Shown here in pieces: positions 47,171-58,274 of a stretch of DNA of 64,000 nucleotides. Numbering within the stretch: the stretch's first letter is position 1; every line of letters starts with the position of its first letter. The translations under genes and the position numbers were made by a program. The notes beneath the pieces are model-generated. The model had not been told where the DNA came from, ran no database searches, and was given only the letters and a program-made list of their open reading frames with translations. Origin of the DNA: Marthasterias glacialis (taxonomy: Eukaryota; Echinodermata; Asteroidea; Forcipulatida; Asteriidae). Location of the stretch: assembly GCA_911728455.2 (NCBI GenBank), contig OU452230.1, positions 7,300,512 to 7,364,511 of the forward strand. The letters are read 5' to 3'.

Positions 47171-47939
47171 GAACTTATGTTTCAGTTTTTATAATTTTAT
47201 GTTCAGTTTGTCATAAAGTATCTTTAATTTTAACCATTGATTCTTTTATTTTAATGTACTAAAACTGTGGGAGATGACAATCTGTGGGAGATGACAGAGT
47301 CAATCTTTAGACTCCTATATTGAAACTGTTCTGTTGAAGTTGAATAGTTTTTAAAACGTGAATATTTCCGCATGCTGTTTATATGTTGTCACTAAATGCA
47401 ACACCCAGTATCCATATATGCTGTGTATTGCGTAAAATGTGTGGTATATAACTAAAAATAATTATTCAAGCTAGAATAAGTGAGATTAATTTGACAATTC
47501 TAATTGCTTTTAAAAAATGAAAACAAAAAGTAAGTTAGCAATACATACTTTTGAGACAGCCATAAAAAGATTATGTGTAAAAACTGTCATTGGAGGATGA
47601 CGACAAAAACCTTTCAAAGGGCCTCTTCTGTCACCTTGAGCCTGTTGAGGTCAGAGGTTAATTGGACACATCCCAAGGGAAGCTTTTATGAACCTGTTGA
47701 TAATTGTTATCAAACGCAACACAGTATAGCAAACTGGTGCTGCCAATCTTTTTGACATTGCAATGGGGTGATTGTGAGTGACCGTAGCAACCGATGAATG
47801 AACGGGAACAACTTTTGTACTTTGACATTCAAATTTCAACTCTTGTCAACTTCTTAAGAGTGAAAGCCTTCTTCAACTCTATATATGGGTATCTCTTCTC
47901 CGGATTCATTTATTCATTCATTCGTTAATTCATTCATCA
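47171..47939. other. Intergenic, nothing recognised
   Basis: No gene supported. Confidence 0.5.
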
Positions 47940-48235
47940 GGGCTCAAAATTTACATGTGGCCAAAATCGGCATAGCCACCCCCCCCCCCCAAAAAAAATT
48001 TTTTTTTCCAGTGCTTCCCCAGGGGTAGATTTCACAAAACTGGTCCTAACTTAGGACTAGTCCTACCTTATGATAAGTTAGGACTAGTTACTCATCCTTA
48101 TTCGAGATAAGACTAGTCCTAGCACTTTACGAAATCCACCCCAGGTTCCCTGCCATGAAAAAACATCCAGATACATGTAATGTTTTAAATATCACGGCCC
48201 CCCCCCCCCCAACTGAAAAGCCATGTAGGTTGAAA
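47940..48235. mobile_element. Relative of the hAT-type MITE, carrying a nested insertion
   Basis: CATAGCCACC with C12A8, TTCCAGTGC-TCCCC, AGGTTCCC, then AAAAAACAT and CCCCCAACTGAAAAGCCATG match the interior of 14322-14535 in order. The TCCCC/AGGTTCCC junction is split by the 121-bp element at 48022-48142. Its own termini are diverged. Confidence 0.65.
48022..48142. mobile_element. Short inverted-repeat element, family F copy 2 (complete)
   Basis: GGGGTAGATTTCACAAA at the left and TTTACGAAATCCACCCC at the right are inverted. The interior is a chain of CCTAACTTAGGACTAG and GACTAGTCCTAG motifs able to fold on itself. It interrupts the surrounding element; the duplicated target is short (A or CCCCA) and ambiguous. 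Confidence 0.8.
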
Positions 48236-48637
48236 CCTTTTCCCGCTTATCAATATTTTTTACCTCGTGTATGTTTTTTGCTGAGCGCTTATTAAGTCGG
48301 TCGCAGGTTAGAGTTGTGAAGACACATTTACAAAATCACAAACACTGCTGCCATTCTTTTTGACATTTCAGTTTTGAAGGCATCTTTTATATATGCCATT
48401 CTGCCAACCAGAAAAAATATAAGGATGCACGTACATACGCGGTGCTACATATCTCTTGAGAGTTGTGGTTGCTGTGAATAAAAAAAGAGTCGTGTTTTGA
48501 TGATTGGTTTCCAGATCAAATCCAAACCCCTAAAGGTTATGTTTAGAAACTAAGGTTTGTGGTAGCAACAATTAATTATCTGTCTAGTGAGTTGTGAGTG
48601 ACGGGGGGGGGGGGGGGGGGGGGGGAGATCCATTGGT
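48236..48637. other. Intergenic with G23 tract
   Basis: A run of 23 G at 48603-48625 lies 12 bp before the TTAA of the next element. Confidence 0.8.
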
Positions 48638-48641
48638 TTAA

Positions 48642-48841
48642 AGGGACTGTGTCATCATGATTATAGTAGGCCTGTGGCTGTGCATGGAGAGATGAACTCT
48701 CACCCAGATACTGCACAAACATGCTTGCGGTCAAAACACAAAGGGTGTATTTGTCAAACTGTGATGTGACCGTCGGCGCGCACGTGCGCGTTGTAACTGG
48801 GTTATTCCATTTACTGCTATAATCATGATGACATAGCCCAT
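48642..48841. mobile_element. MITE with 27-bp TIR, TTAA-flanked
   Basis: GGGACTGTGTCATCATGATT followed by ATAG, and CTATAATCATGATGACATAG followed by CCC, are inverted. TTAA lies at 48638-48641 and 48842-48845. The interior contains a CpG-rich alternating stretch (CGGCGCGCACGTGCGCG at about 48774-48790). Confidence 0.85.
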
Positions 48842-48845
48842 TTAA

Positions 48846-50009
48846 GGGTTCAGTAAGCTATTTTTGGCTTAACAGCCAACTTTTGTGCGATTTTCCATTT
48901 CGTAGTGCTGCTGACCGTAAGCACAGGAAAAGGCGTGCTAACCCTCCGGTGCTTAATGTAAGCAGAGTGGTTGACGTAACAATGCAAATCCACGGTGAAC
49001 ATGCAAGCTGGCTGCCTTATTTTCTTGCTAACCTGTGACATACGCTTGCACTGTAACAGCGCATTCTTTCTGCTGAAGTCCCTGTTACAATGTGCACTAT
49101 TGGTGGTGACCCTGGGAGTAGTACATGTAAAACACACCCCCTCTGGCTACCCTTGTCCACATCAGGGTCAGGGTGAGGGTAATTGGTAACATCCCTTTGG
49201 GGATTGACAAGAAAGGGTTAATAGCTCAATAATTTGGGATGTAAATCATTGAAATGCCCAGCTTGAATTTAGCACAACCTTGAAAGTATGGCATGATCAC
49301 TGTGAAGAGAAAGACATACACATGTGAGGAAGACAAAATGTGAGGTACACACAGACGTTTATGTTCATCATGTACATCTTAATGCCAATTAAGCAGATAC
49401 ATAAAAAATGCATGCATGACGTTACTGTGGCCTTTTCAACTCACCATCTGCTTTAAAAGTATGGCACAGAATACAAAATGGGATTGTTTTTTTGAAATAT
49501 TTGTGATATCACATGCCAAAATGAGAGCACTTCTCGGAAATGGTGAGATGGCATTGAAAGTGAAGTGAAGACAACTGAAACACCAGACATGACATCAGTT
49601 TGATGTAATGTCTTAAATATTCTATATGTACCGGGAGAAACCTTACAGGCCTAAATTAGGTGTTATTTGAAAGCTCCCATTCTCATCCATTTGATGAGCA
49701 AATCAACCCAGTTTCGAACTTTGGCAGGAAGTGCCTGCTTTTGGCTTGGATTATCACATATTTCAGTATTATGTCAAATTCTCTTTTTTTTTGTAGTTTA
49801 CAAATGCTAAGAATCATGCAATAAAAAAAGGAAGGCAAAGTGCACTGCTCCACACTTTCTTTAAGTCAATTACAGCCAATGATAATCAATTGCAATCAAC
49901 TATCAGTAGTTGATGAGTGGTGAATATCATTCATGTAGATCAAAATAACTGCAGTCTTAAAACATTGGAAATAGCAGGTCTGATACTTCGCGGAGGCAAA
50001 GACGGCAAT
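48846..50009. other. Intergenic, nothing recognised
   Basis: No gene supported. Confidence 0.5.
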
Positions 50010-50265
50010 AGACCGATTCATTAAGCCCCGCCCCCTAAACATATTGACCAATCACAGCGTTGGCTACATCACCACTGTACTTGTGGGCAACACAATGTGC
50101 GTCTCTTCAATGCCACACAGCACAACATGAACACGCACGCGCTATAATTACGAGCACTCATGTTTACGAATTTCCAATATGATTTTATCTTGTTGGACTT
50201 TTGTCAGACTTTCGGTGGCATAGCCAAGGCTGTGATTGGTCAGCACAGGTTTAATGGATCGGTCT
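50010..50265. mobile_element. MITE, TIR AGACCGATTCATTAA
   Basis: AGACCGATTCATTAA (50010-50024) mirrors TTAATGGATCGGTCT (50251-50265). Further in, TTGACCAATCACAGC and GCTGTGATTGGTCAGC are inverted too, giving arms of nearly 60 bp. It shares its first nine bases with the 3456-4229 element. Confidence 0.85.
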
Positions 50266-51778
50266 TTTGCCTCCATGCCCCTGGTTATTGCCTTGGTGCT
50301 CCTCATAGAGGTGCCCTTTACCTGGGAAAGAATGCCTTAAATCAAACTATTGGGCCTGTAATAGGCTTATATGGTCATAAATAAGATCTGGTAGTAAACA
50401 TGGCCTGGTAATAGGGCCTATTACCCTAGTCTACTCTCTCTCATATGACCCCTTGCACCAACATCGAACGCTCTCAGCTACTATCTGCTATGCTCGGCAT
50501 TTTGGGAGTAAATCGCACATAAAACTTACGGTCAGCGTGTGAATGCTGCATGGCCTAAAATACGCACTACACTGTATAACACACAGGGACATTGACTGCC
50601 AAAATGGCACAACCAAGATTATTGTGCTGGACTGGGGTCAATAGAAATAAAGTGCCACGTCCCCTTTTCTGTCTTTAGGTATCATAACCACCACGATAAA
50701 ATTGCCACGAAGATAGACTTATTGGCTAATTTAACCGTGATGCAATAAAACACTGCTTCATGATCCACTATGCTGACCTTGTGAAACTCCATCAACAGTG
50801 CCTAACAAAACAAATACATTTAGCAGAGAATTAAATGCACTGTTTGGGAAAACAGTGCACTGGCTAATGACACACACACACACACACACACACACAGGGG
50901 AATGTCCAATGTATGGACAATATTGAATACCTGGTGACATCAACACTAAATGACTTCTCTCACCCTACACATTTATCTTGTGCGTACGGACTCTATTTAA
51001 TAGTCCCCTAGACACCAATGTGCAGCCTGCCACTCACTGGGTCAGGATACTGTGTGGCATGACTGAAATGTAAACCCACGCCAAACATACACCAGGGAGC
51101 TGATGGGGCTAACAATTTGGAACACGCTACAAATTCAGGGGAGATAAAAAACAACTAAAAACCACGCTGTAAATCTTCCAGATGTGACCCATGTCTGTCC
51201 CAAAAAATAATAGCAGTCATTAATAGTGCTCTGTAAACATTGCAGGCCCTCAAATGTAGGTCCTTGGGTTATTTTCTGCTGTGTGACTGCAGTGACTTGA
51301 AGACGTGGTAGGCCTGTTTAGCTTTAGGCAATTATGAAGAAGAATACAAATTATTTTGACAATTCGGATTCTAAAAGCTAACAATGATTCACCACCCCAG
51401 CTTGGTGTAGCATCCACCTCACCTGCATGTTTTTTTTTTTTTTTTTTTTTTTTTTAGGCCTATATAGAAATAACAAAAACATTTATTAATTTTGATCTAA
51501 AACTTAATAGATTTGATCAAGTTCATACATGTACCAGTACCAATCTTCCAGAGGACTGATTCCATCTCAGAGCTCGAATTTAGGAGAAAAATCCACAAGT
51601 CCGCAGGGCTTGTAGCTTTTTACTGGACCAGAATATATTTTACAGGAACAGAAAATCTAATTAGAAAAAAATTTCTACACAGTTTAATATGTAAACTGTT
51701 TTTATTTGAACAAACACTAAGAGAGTATCATCTCATTTGTCTTATGGTGTTCAGCATGCTATAATTATTACTATACAT
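50266..51778. other. Gene-poor stretch with microsatellites
   Basis: (CA)13 at 50871-50896 and T26 at 51430-51455. No gene supported. Confidence 0.5.
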
Positions 51779-51952
51779 GCCCGATATGTGGCAGAGGGAG
51801 GCCCCCCCAAATGTTCCCATTCTCTAACACACTCTTTCCCTCTTGTACAGAATCACCCCCTTAAAATCCTCAAAAGAATTCCCGAGACTCCCAGAACACA
51901 ATGAAGACACAATAGGATTGGGGGGGGGGGTAGACCCTGCCACATATCAAGC
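51779..51952. mobile_element. MITE, family D copy 3
   Basis: GCCCGATATGTGGCA and TGCCACATATCAAGC termini, with the interior colinear with the other two copies. Confidence 0.85.
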
Positions 51953-54763
51953 ACCAAATGATTATTACAGTTAAAAGTTATTTACTTGACCCAAAGTCCA
52001 CATCTGAACATCATTTTTTTCTTTTTTATTACACAGTGAGGTATTATTATTCAATTTAAAAACACAAGACCACCGGACTTGTCCAGTCCTGAGTTTACTG
52101 GCCCGAGGCTAAAATCATTGACCTCTGGCCTGGGGTCCAGTGTTAATTTCAAGCCCTGCATCTGAGCTCCTGTCAAAGTCAAGAAAATGGCATTTCAAGG
52201 CACTGTTTCATATTTCATTTGCCGCACTCAAAATAAGCATGATATGATTATGTAGAAACATCTCTGACAAAACTCCTCTTCCCCCCCCCCCCCACTAAAA
52301 CGTGACAGAATTTGATGAACTTTTCATGGACTGTTTGGATGGTGTGTCTTTTGGAAACCAGGGGAGTAGATTAGAATGAGATTACTGCTCCAGAAACCAT
52401 TGGTGTCATTCTCTTTAGGCTGGCATATTACATAGCTGACTTTGATCTACGCTGCACAAACTGATAAGGTTTATGGCACACCACACTGGTTAAAGTTACA
52501 TGGCCTGATTTTTGCCAAGAGTATTTCATTTCTTTTATTTTTATGCAGTAATAATTGGGTTTTTGGTTTTTTTTTTTCTTTCTTTTTCCCCTCTTTTTCC
52601 CCTCTGAATGAATTATGACAGATGATGCTGTTTCAAAACAAAACAAAAAACAATCAAAAACTTTCACTTATGCTACAGACAGTGCACAAATTTTAGGTTA
52701 AATAAATTGTTTGTATATGGCTGATGGATGTGTGAAAATGTTGGGATCCCGACATTATTTCATTTTAAATTTTTAATTAACTACCACTTATCATTGGCGT
52801 TTTAAGTAGAATAAAGATATTTTTGGTATCTGTGATGTCTAAGATGCCATTAAAATGCAATAACTTGCCACAACTTGTCCCACTTTAAATGAAAGCTTAT
52901 GATATGAAAGTAGCTGTTTGAAATATAAATCTGAATTTCGGGGTCAAATCGGCCCAAAATCAGACTAACATGTAGCATCTTTAACCTGATCATCACTTGA
53001 TTTTGGTCTTGGTTCTCCAACTCTCATTAGACAACTTTACGAAGCAGGCTTTGCGTAGCAGAAAGTGGTTTGATCCAATTTCTGTGTCAATGTACAATGA
53101 TAAATTATGTTGTTTTTTTTTATGTGAGACTGGTTATCTGCCGTTTTGTTTTATTGAGGGAATGATTTTATTATGCCATGTTTTACTTGCCCTTGTTTTG
53201 GTCTTTTGTCTTACGTCTTGTCTACCTCTTATTTCAAATAAACTGTCCCTCTCTAGTCAAACTGTACTCGTAGTCAAAGAACCACTTTTCCTTTTCCGCT
53301 TTCCTATACGTACGCTATTGCTAAGAATAGAGGAATAAATCTCTTGAAAAAAACAACATTGAAGTTGTCTATGATGTATTCATGTATAAAAGATAGTTAT
53401 CATAACAAGCACACATTGTGGTCTGGAAATTAGTTTAAAAAGCAATGAGTGTTTTTATGCCTCATTTTGAATTTTTTTAAATATTTTTTTTTAAAAAGTA
53501 CCTGTACTCAAACTTTAAGGCGGTGTGTGCTTCGTACAGCACCATATAAGTGCTCAGTAGTATTATTATTATCAATATCATTATTATTATTACTCTGAGA
53601 TCCAAGTACTTGGTACTCGGCTATTGGACTCGGTGCTCAGATAACAGAGTACTCGGTACTCGGTCACTTGTACTCGTACCCGCCAGCCCAAGTACTCGTA
53701 CTCGAGTACTACTCCGCCATCCTAGTACTCGACACTACTTGATACTCGACTGCAAAGTACTTGACTACAACACTTTGCAAATCGTTGCATCATCCCAATA
53801 TAATGTCTCAATGTTTGCCTCATATGCTTAGTCATTTCGTTGAGGTAATTGTAGGGGAAGCCCATGTGAACATGCAAAGATTGAGCTTTGTTAGACGTTC
53901 GGCAATGTGAACGCTGTGGGCACGGACGATCAGCAATGTCATTCCTGGCTCAGTGCCATCATTGCTCTTTATGAATCATTGTCATCCGACGACGGATGTT
54001 GGGTTCTACATGAAAAGTCATCTGTTCACCTTTCATCAGTCTGCAGGTGCGCATTCATAATGTGTTAATGAATTAATCCATTATCAAATACCCATCTATA
54101 ATCCACCCAAGAATATAAGTTAAATAGTTACAACTCCATACACTTGAGACCCCTTCGAAAGATCTGCTTCATAGGCTGGAGTCGATTTGATTTGATAACA
54201 AATGACACCCGACTCCTACAAAAAAAAACAGATTCTGTAGCACTGACTGCTTACACAAGTGTTTATCAATACATGTATCTTCTGTGTACTCCTTGGTCAT
54301 TACACTGCTGAGGTGTTCATGTATGTACACCACACACAGGTTGGTGTCATTTCCTGTCATGGCCCAGTTTCGTAAAGCTGTAAAGCAAAAGGTTGCAGGG
54401 AGCCAGCCACAAACAGTTGTACCTGGCATAGTATTTTGGCCGATAACCCATTTCTGCCAAGCAAGGATTTTTCCGTGCTTACCAAAAACTCTTCCTTAAT
54501 ATACATCCTTTCGAAATTGGCTTGTGGTATGTCTAGTTCTACTGTATTAGGTATGTACCCAATTCATCTGATGTAATAAACACAAACATCTTAGTTAATT
54601 TGTGCCATTTTAGGAGTCGATCAATGTCCATGTGTTTTGTACAGTGTAGTGCTCATTTTAGGCCAAGCAGTAGCCGCGTATGGAGTTGGAGCAAGGGGTC
54701 TATAAGCTTTCTTTACCCTACTTATCAGTCGATGTATAATGTTTCAGAATATGGACATTCAGG
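51953..54763. other. Long gene-poor stretch
   Basis: Includes C13 (52281-52293) and a degenerate TACTCG-rich stretch (about 53590-53760, 'AGTACTCGGTACTCGG'). The 113-codon plus frame at 52997-53338 shows no family features and is not called. Confidence 0.5.
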
Positions 54764-54995
54764 TTGGCACAGTGGTTTCTTTCCATGCCTTTCACCTGTG
54801 TGACCCCGGTTAGAATCCCGGATTGGATCCTTGCATGCGGATTGGGTTTTCAGTCCCTACCTGATTGCGTGGGTTTTGTCCATTTGGGGTTTTCCTCCCA
54901 CATCTCAAACTGCCATTTCTTCATCATCTTCTCTACACAGGTATCTTCAGACCTACGGGTCACACTGCTAGTCCCTTGTTAGGATCCCTTGGTTT
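54764..54995 (+). mobile_element. tRNA-derived SINE, family S3, copy 2
   Basis: Head GGTTGGCACAGTGGTTTC with B-box-like GGTTAGAATCCCGG; body GGGTTTTGTCCATTTGGGGT, TTTCCTCCCACATCT; A/T-rich tail AAATAATAATAATA. Same layout as 6785-7090 (minus). Confidence 0.75.
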
Positions 54996-55225
54996 CATTA
55001 CCAGAAAGATAAAATAATAATAATATAGTATTGTGTTGAAATACATGCTATCTTATCAACCAGGCAAGTTCTTCCCTCGAGGCCAAATCAGTTTTTGTTT
55101 TTTAACAGACTATTTCTTTGAAAATATCAAATTACAGATGTTGAACCTTTCTAAGTCTTTTGAAGCCTTCTATTTGAAGACGGTTTGCATTTCTTCATTC
55201 CCTACCACATTGTGTTGATGTCACT

Positions 55226-58200
55226 TTAGGAGACGTAGAGGAGAAATCCACTAAAGTTAACTGCAAGCTCTTGGGGAGTGCCTTGTGTGGTCATTTCCAG
55301 CCATACTTGGTCATCGACATCAAGCTGAACTACAGTAGTAGCTGATGTCTCCGTCATCATAAGCTCAATAGAGGACCCTTTCTTGACCAGCTTCACGATT
55401 CCAGCGCCGTATTCCAAGTTGAATTGGAAGACATAAGTGCCTGCAGTGGAACTAGTGAAGGACCCACTTTGGAACTGGCCACCAACGTTTGAGACAATGT
55501 GAACAAATGGTATCTGTTGACCATCCAGATCAATCCTGTTGTGATAATACCTTGCTGTGAATGCAGTCTGGCGATAGGGAGCAATTGCCACCGATTTACC
55601 AGGCTCCCCAGGGACACCTGGTGGTCCTGAAACACCGATCCCAGGAGGTCCAGTGACTCCACCCTCACCTTTTGACCCAGCCTCGCCCGAATTCCCCTTT
55701 TGCCCCTTCTCACCCATTGCCCCAGATAACCCAGGTAAACCTGGCTGGCCCTGTGCTCCTTTAACTCCCTCTAACCCCCATACACCCCGCTGACCCTTCT
55801 CCCCTGGTTGCCCAATATCCCCTTGCTCACCAATTTTACCTTGTTCTCCTTTTTCACCTTGTGATCCCTTTGGACCAGGGGTTATTGGTCCTGGTTTACC
55901 TTCAGGGCCTTGTGTCCCATTAAGACCCTTTTCTCCTCTTGGACCTGTGTCACCTCTGTTTCCCTTCTCCCCTTTTTCTCCTGTAGCCCCATCCATACCT
56001 TGCTTGCCTGTTGGGCCAATTGGCCCCCTCATTCCGTCCAAGCCCGCTTCACCTTTATCCCCCTTCTCTCCTTGTTCTCCCGTGATGCCAGGATTTCCTA
56101 TAAATCCTCTTAGTCCCATTGGACCAACCATCCCATTGTCCCCTTTATGTCCTAAATCACCTTTTAATCCCTTAATTCCTTGATCTCCTTTACTTCCATC
56201 ATCCCCCTTCGCCCCCGTTTGTCCTGTTTTGCCCATTTTCCCAGTGTTTCCCTTTTCACCCTTTACTCCATTTATACCATCCATGCCTGGCTTGCCAGGT
56301 GGTCCCATAGCCCCACTAGCTGGCCCGATATCACCCTTGCTACCTTGTGGGCCAGGCGCTCCTTGGATTCCAGGCTCACCTTTGACACCAGGTTTTCCCA
56401 AAGGTCCATCATTCCCTTTGCCTCCTTTATCTCCTTTGTCACCAAGATTTCCCTTAGGTCCGACTTCTCCCTTAACCCCTTTCACACCAGAGGGCCCTTC
56501 TGGACCTTGAGGACCCTCTGGTCCAAAACTTCCTCGAACTCCTTTGGGACCTAATAGACCAGGAGGGCCATTTTTACCCCTTGGACCCCTGTTACCAGTG
56601 TCTCCTTTTGCACCATGTTCACCCCACACCCCTTCTTGCCCCTTCTCACCCTTTGGCCCAACCACCCCAATTAGACCCGGTTCACCCTCTTTACCAGGTA
56701 CACCTACAGGTCCCAGGTTACCCTTTTCCCCTTTTTTACCACTCTCCCCATTTTGACCCTTCAATCCTTCCCCAGTGGAACCCTTTTCCCCTGGTGGACC
56801 TCTGGGTCCTTGTGTTCCATTTACACCAGGCATCCCTCTAGGTCCTATTAATCCCGTTTCACCTTTTGACCCCTTCTCCCCAGTTATACCAACATCACCA
56901 GGGAGTCCCATTGTCCCATTTTCTCCTTTTACACCCATCTCACCTATGACACCGGGTGCTCCTTTTTCACCCATTAATCCCCCTTCTCCTTTACTCCCAT
57001 TATGCCCTGAAACACCCATCTCCCCTTGCTCTCCCTTTTGCCCTTTTAGACCCTGTGCCCCTTTACTACCATTGACACCAGGTTTTCCATAAAGTCCATC
57101 TAATCCAGGAAGGCCCACATCACCCCTCTTCCCAGAAATTCCTGGTGAGCCTTGTATGCCCTTGTCCCCTTTAACACCAATCTCACCCTTAGATCCATTA
57201 AACCCCATGTCTCCAGTCTGCCCAACATCTCCCTTTTCACCTCTTAAACCCATTCCTCCTTTAAGACCAGGTGGTCCTTGTGGACCTATTTGTCCCATCT
57301 CACCCATTATGCCCTCTTCTCCTTTGGCCCCTTTATCACCAGCAGGTCCTTGTGTACCAGGAACTCCATCACTTCCATCCGTGCCATTTTCTCCTTTGGG
57401 GCCTTGTTCTCCATGAATTCCACGAGACCCTTTTTGCCCACTGTACCTTAGTTCTTCCAGGTTCCGTGGGTATTGTGCATTGAGTCCTAATGGACTGACA
57501 AAGCTCACTGGTCCTCTCTCTCCCTTCTCTCCTTTTATACCTGGTCGTCCAGGCTCACCTGTCAAACCAGGTACTCCTGTTACATTCAAAGGAGCAGGTA
57601 TGCCATCCATTCCAGAATTACCTTTGTCACCCTTTACACCCGTATCACCTTTATTTCCAAGATCTCCTTTATCTCCCTTGTTTCCTGTCAGCCCTTGAGG
57701 TCCATTCTCACCCTTCAGACCAAGTACACCTTGTGGTCCTTCAACACCAGTGTTACCTTTCTTTCCAACATCTCCTTTTTTTCCAGAAGGCCCATTAATT
57801 CCCTGAGGTCCTGGGGGACCTTGAGGTCCTCTTGGCCCCTGCATTCTAATGGGTTCACCTTTCTCACCTTTCACCCCTGGTTTACCTGTGGAACCATCTT
57901 GCCCTTTGACCCCTGGATATCCCATAATTCCTGGCTCTCCTCGTAATCCATCACGACCATGGAATCCATCCCTTCCGGCGTTTCCTGGCATTCCAGGCAT
58001 GCCTGGTGAACCGGGCTGTCCCTGGCAGCAGGGATTGCATTGTTGATCACCATGCTGAGAGCTTGAACCTTTGAATAGAGTACTAAGTGTAGGTGTTGGG
58101 CTACCATCTGACGTCGATGTCATAGTGCTTAAGGCAGGTCTGGCAAGATGGATGATGATGAATATGGATAGCCAAAATGGTTTCCTCACTTCAAGATGGA

Positions 58201-58234
58201 ACATCCTTAGACCTGACATCCACGGCTCCATCAT
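55226..58234 (-). CDS. Giant C1q-domain-containing collagen, about 1,000 aa, secreted
   Basis: A single exon encodes nearly the whole protein. Numbering is from the first Met of the open frame at 58294. In order: a signal anchor or peptide (hydrophobic WLSIFIIIHLARPALS, about 41-56), a Ser/Thr-rich linker, cysteine cluster CNPCC (86-90), and about 810 residues of Gly-X-Y (92-901). The triple helix is broken at 146 (GEPIRMQ), 231 (9 residues with an NVT sequon), 261-285 (a 25-residue non-collagenous spacer), 505, 657, 802 and 885. A C1q domain closes the protein (about 905-1022; AGTYVFQF, final NFSGFLLYVS). RGD occurs at 390-392 and 780-782. The frame's first 20 residues lie across an intron/splice acceptor. 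The likely start is Met 22 (58231), which has A at -3 and G at +4, or Met 21 (58234). It should form a long, kinked, disulphide-linked trimer. Function unknown. Confidence 0.92.
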   Translation of the reverse strand: MMEPWMSGLRMFHLEVRKPFWLSIFIIIHLARPALSTMTSTSDGSPTPTLSTLFKGSSSQHGDQQCNPCCQGQPGSPGMPGMPGNAGRDGFHGRDGLRGEPGIMGYPGVKGQDGSTGKPGVKGEKGEPIRMQGPRGPQGPPGPQGINGPSGKKGDVGKKGNTGVEGPQGVLGLKGENGPQGLTGNKGDKGDLGNKGDTGVKGDKGNSGMDGIPAPLNVTGVPGLTGEPGRPGIKGEKGERGPVSFVSPLGLNAQYPRNLEELRYSGQKGSRGIHGEQGPKGENGTDGSDGVPGTQGPAGDKGAKGEEGIMGEMGQIGPQGPPGLKGGMGLRGEKGDVGQTGDMGFNGSKGEIGVKGDKGIQGSPGISGKRGDVGLPGLDGLYGKPGVNGSKGAQGLKGQKGEQGEMGVSGHNGSKGEGGLMGEKGAPGVIGEMGVKGENGTMGLPGDVGITGEKGSKGETGLIGPRGMPGVNGTQGPRGPPGEKGSTGEGLKGQNGESGKKGEKGNLGPVGVPGKEGEPGLIGVVGPKGEKGQEGVWGEHGAKGDTGNRGPRGKNGPPGLLGPKGVRGSFGPEGPQGPEGPSGVKGVKGEVGPKGNLGDKGDKGGKGNDGPLGKPGVKGEPGIQGAPGPQGSKGDIGPASGAMGPPGKPGMDGINGVKGEKGNTGKMGKTGQTGAKGDDGSKGDQGIKGLKGDLGHKGDNGMVGPMGLRGFIGNPGITGEQGEKGDKGEAGLDGMRGPIGPTGKQGMDGATGEKGEKGNRGDTGPRGEKGLNGTQGPEGKPGPITPGPKGSQGEKGEQGKIGEQGDIGQPGEKGQRGVWGLEGVKGAQGQPGLPGLSGAMGEKGQKGNSGEAGSKGEGGVTGPPGIGVSGPPGVPGEPGKSVAIAPYRQTAFTARYYHNRIDLDGQQIPFVHIVSNVGGQFQSGSFTSSTAGTYVFQFNLEYGAGIVKLVKKGSSIELMMTETSATTVVQLDVDDQVWLEMTTQGTPQELAVNFSGFLLYVS

Positions 58235-58274
58235 TCCAGAATGGGATTCTCTACATCTGTGCTGGCACCATAAG

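Noticed and set aside
48603..48625. G23 run as a telomere-related or functional quadruplex
   Set aside because: It is a plain homopolymer without the spaced G-tracts of telomeric repeats; treated only as part of the homopolymer observation.
52997..53338. 113-codon plus frame
   Set aside because: It opens without an ATG and has low-complexity hydrophobic text; no domain or splice support.
55910..58107. Many plus-strand frames rich in Pro, Ser and Phe (S-P-F-S-P type)
   Set aside because: They are the antisense reading of the Gly-X-Y codons of the collagen gene.
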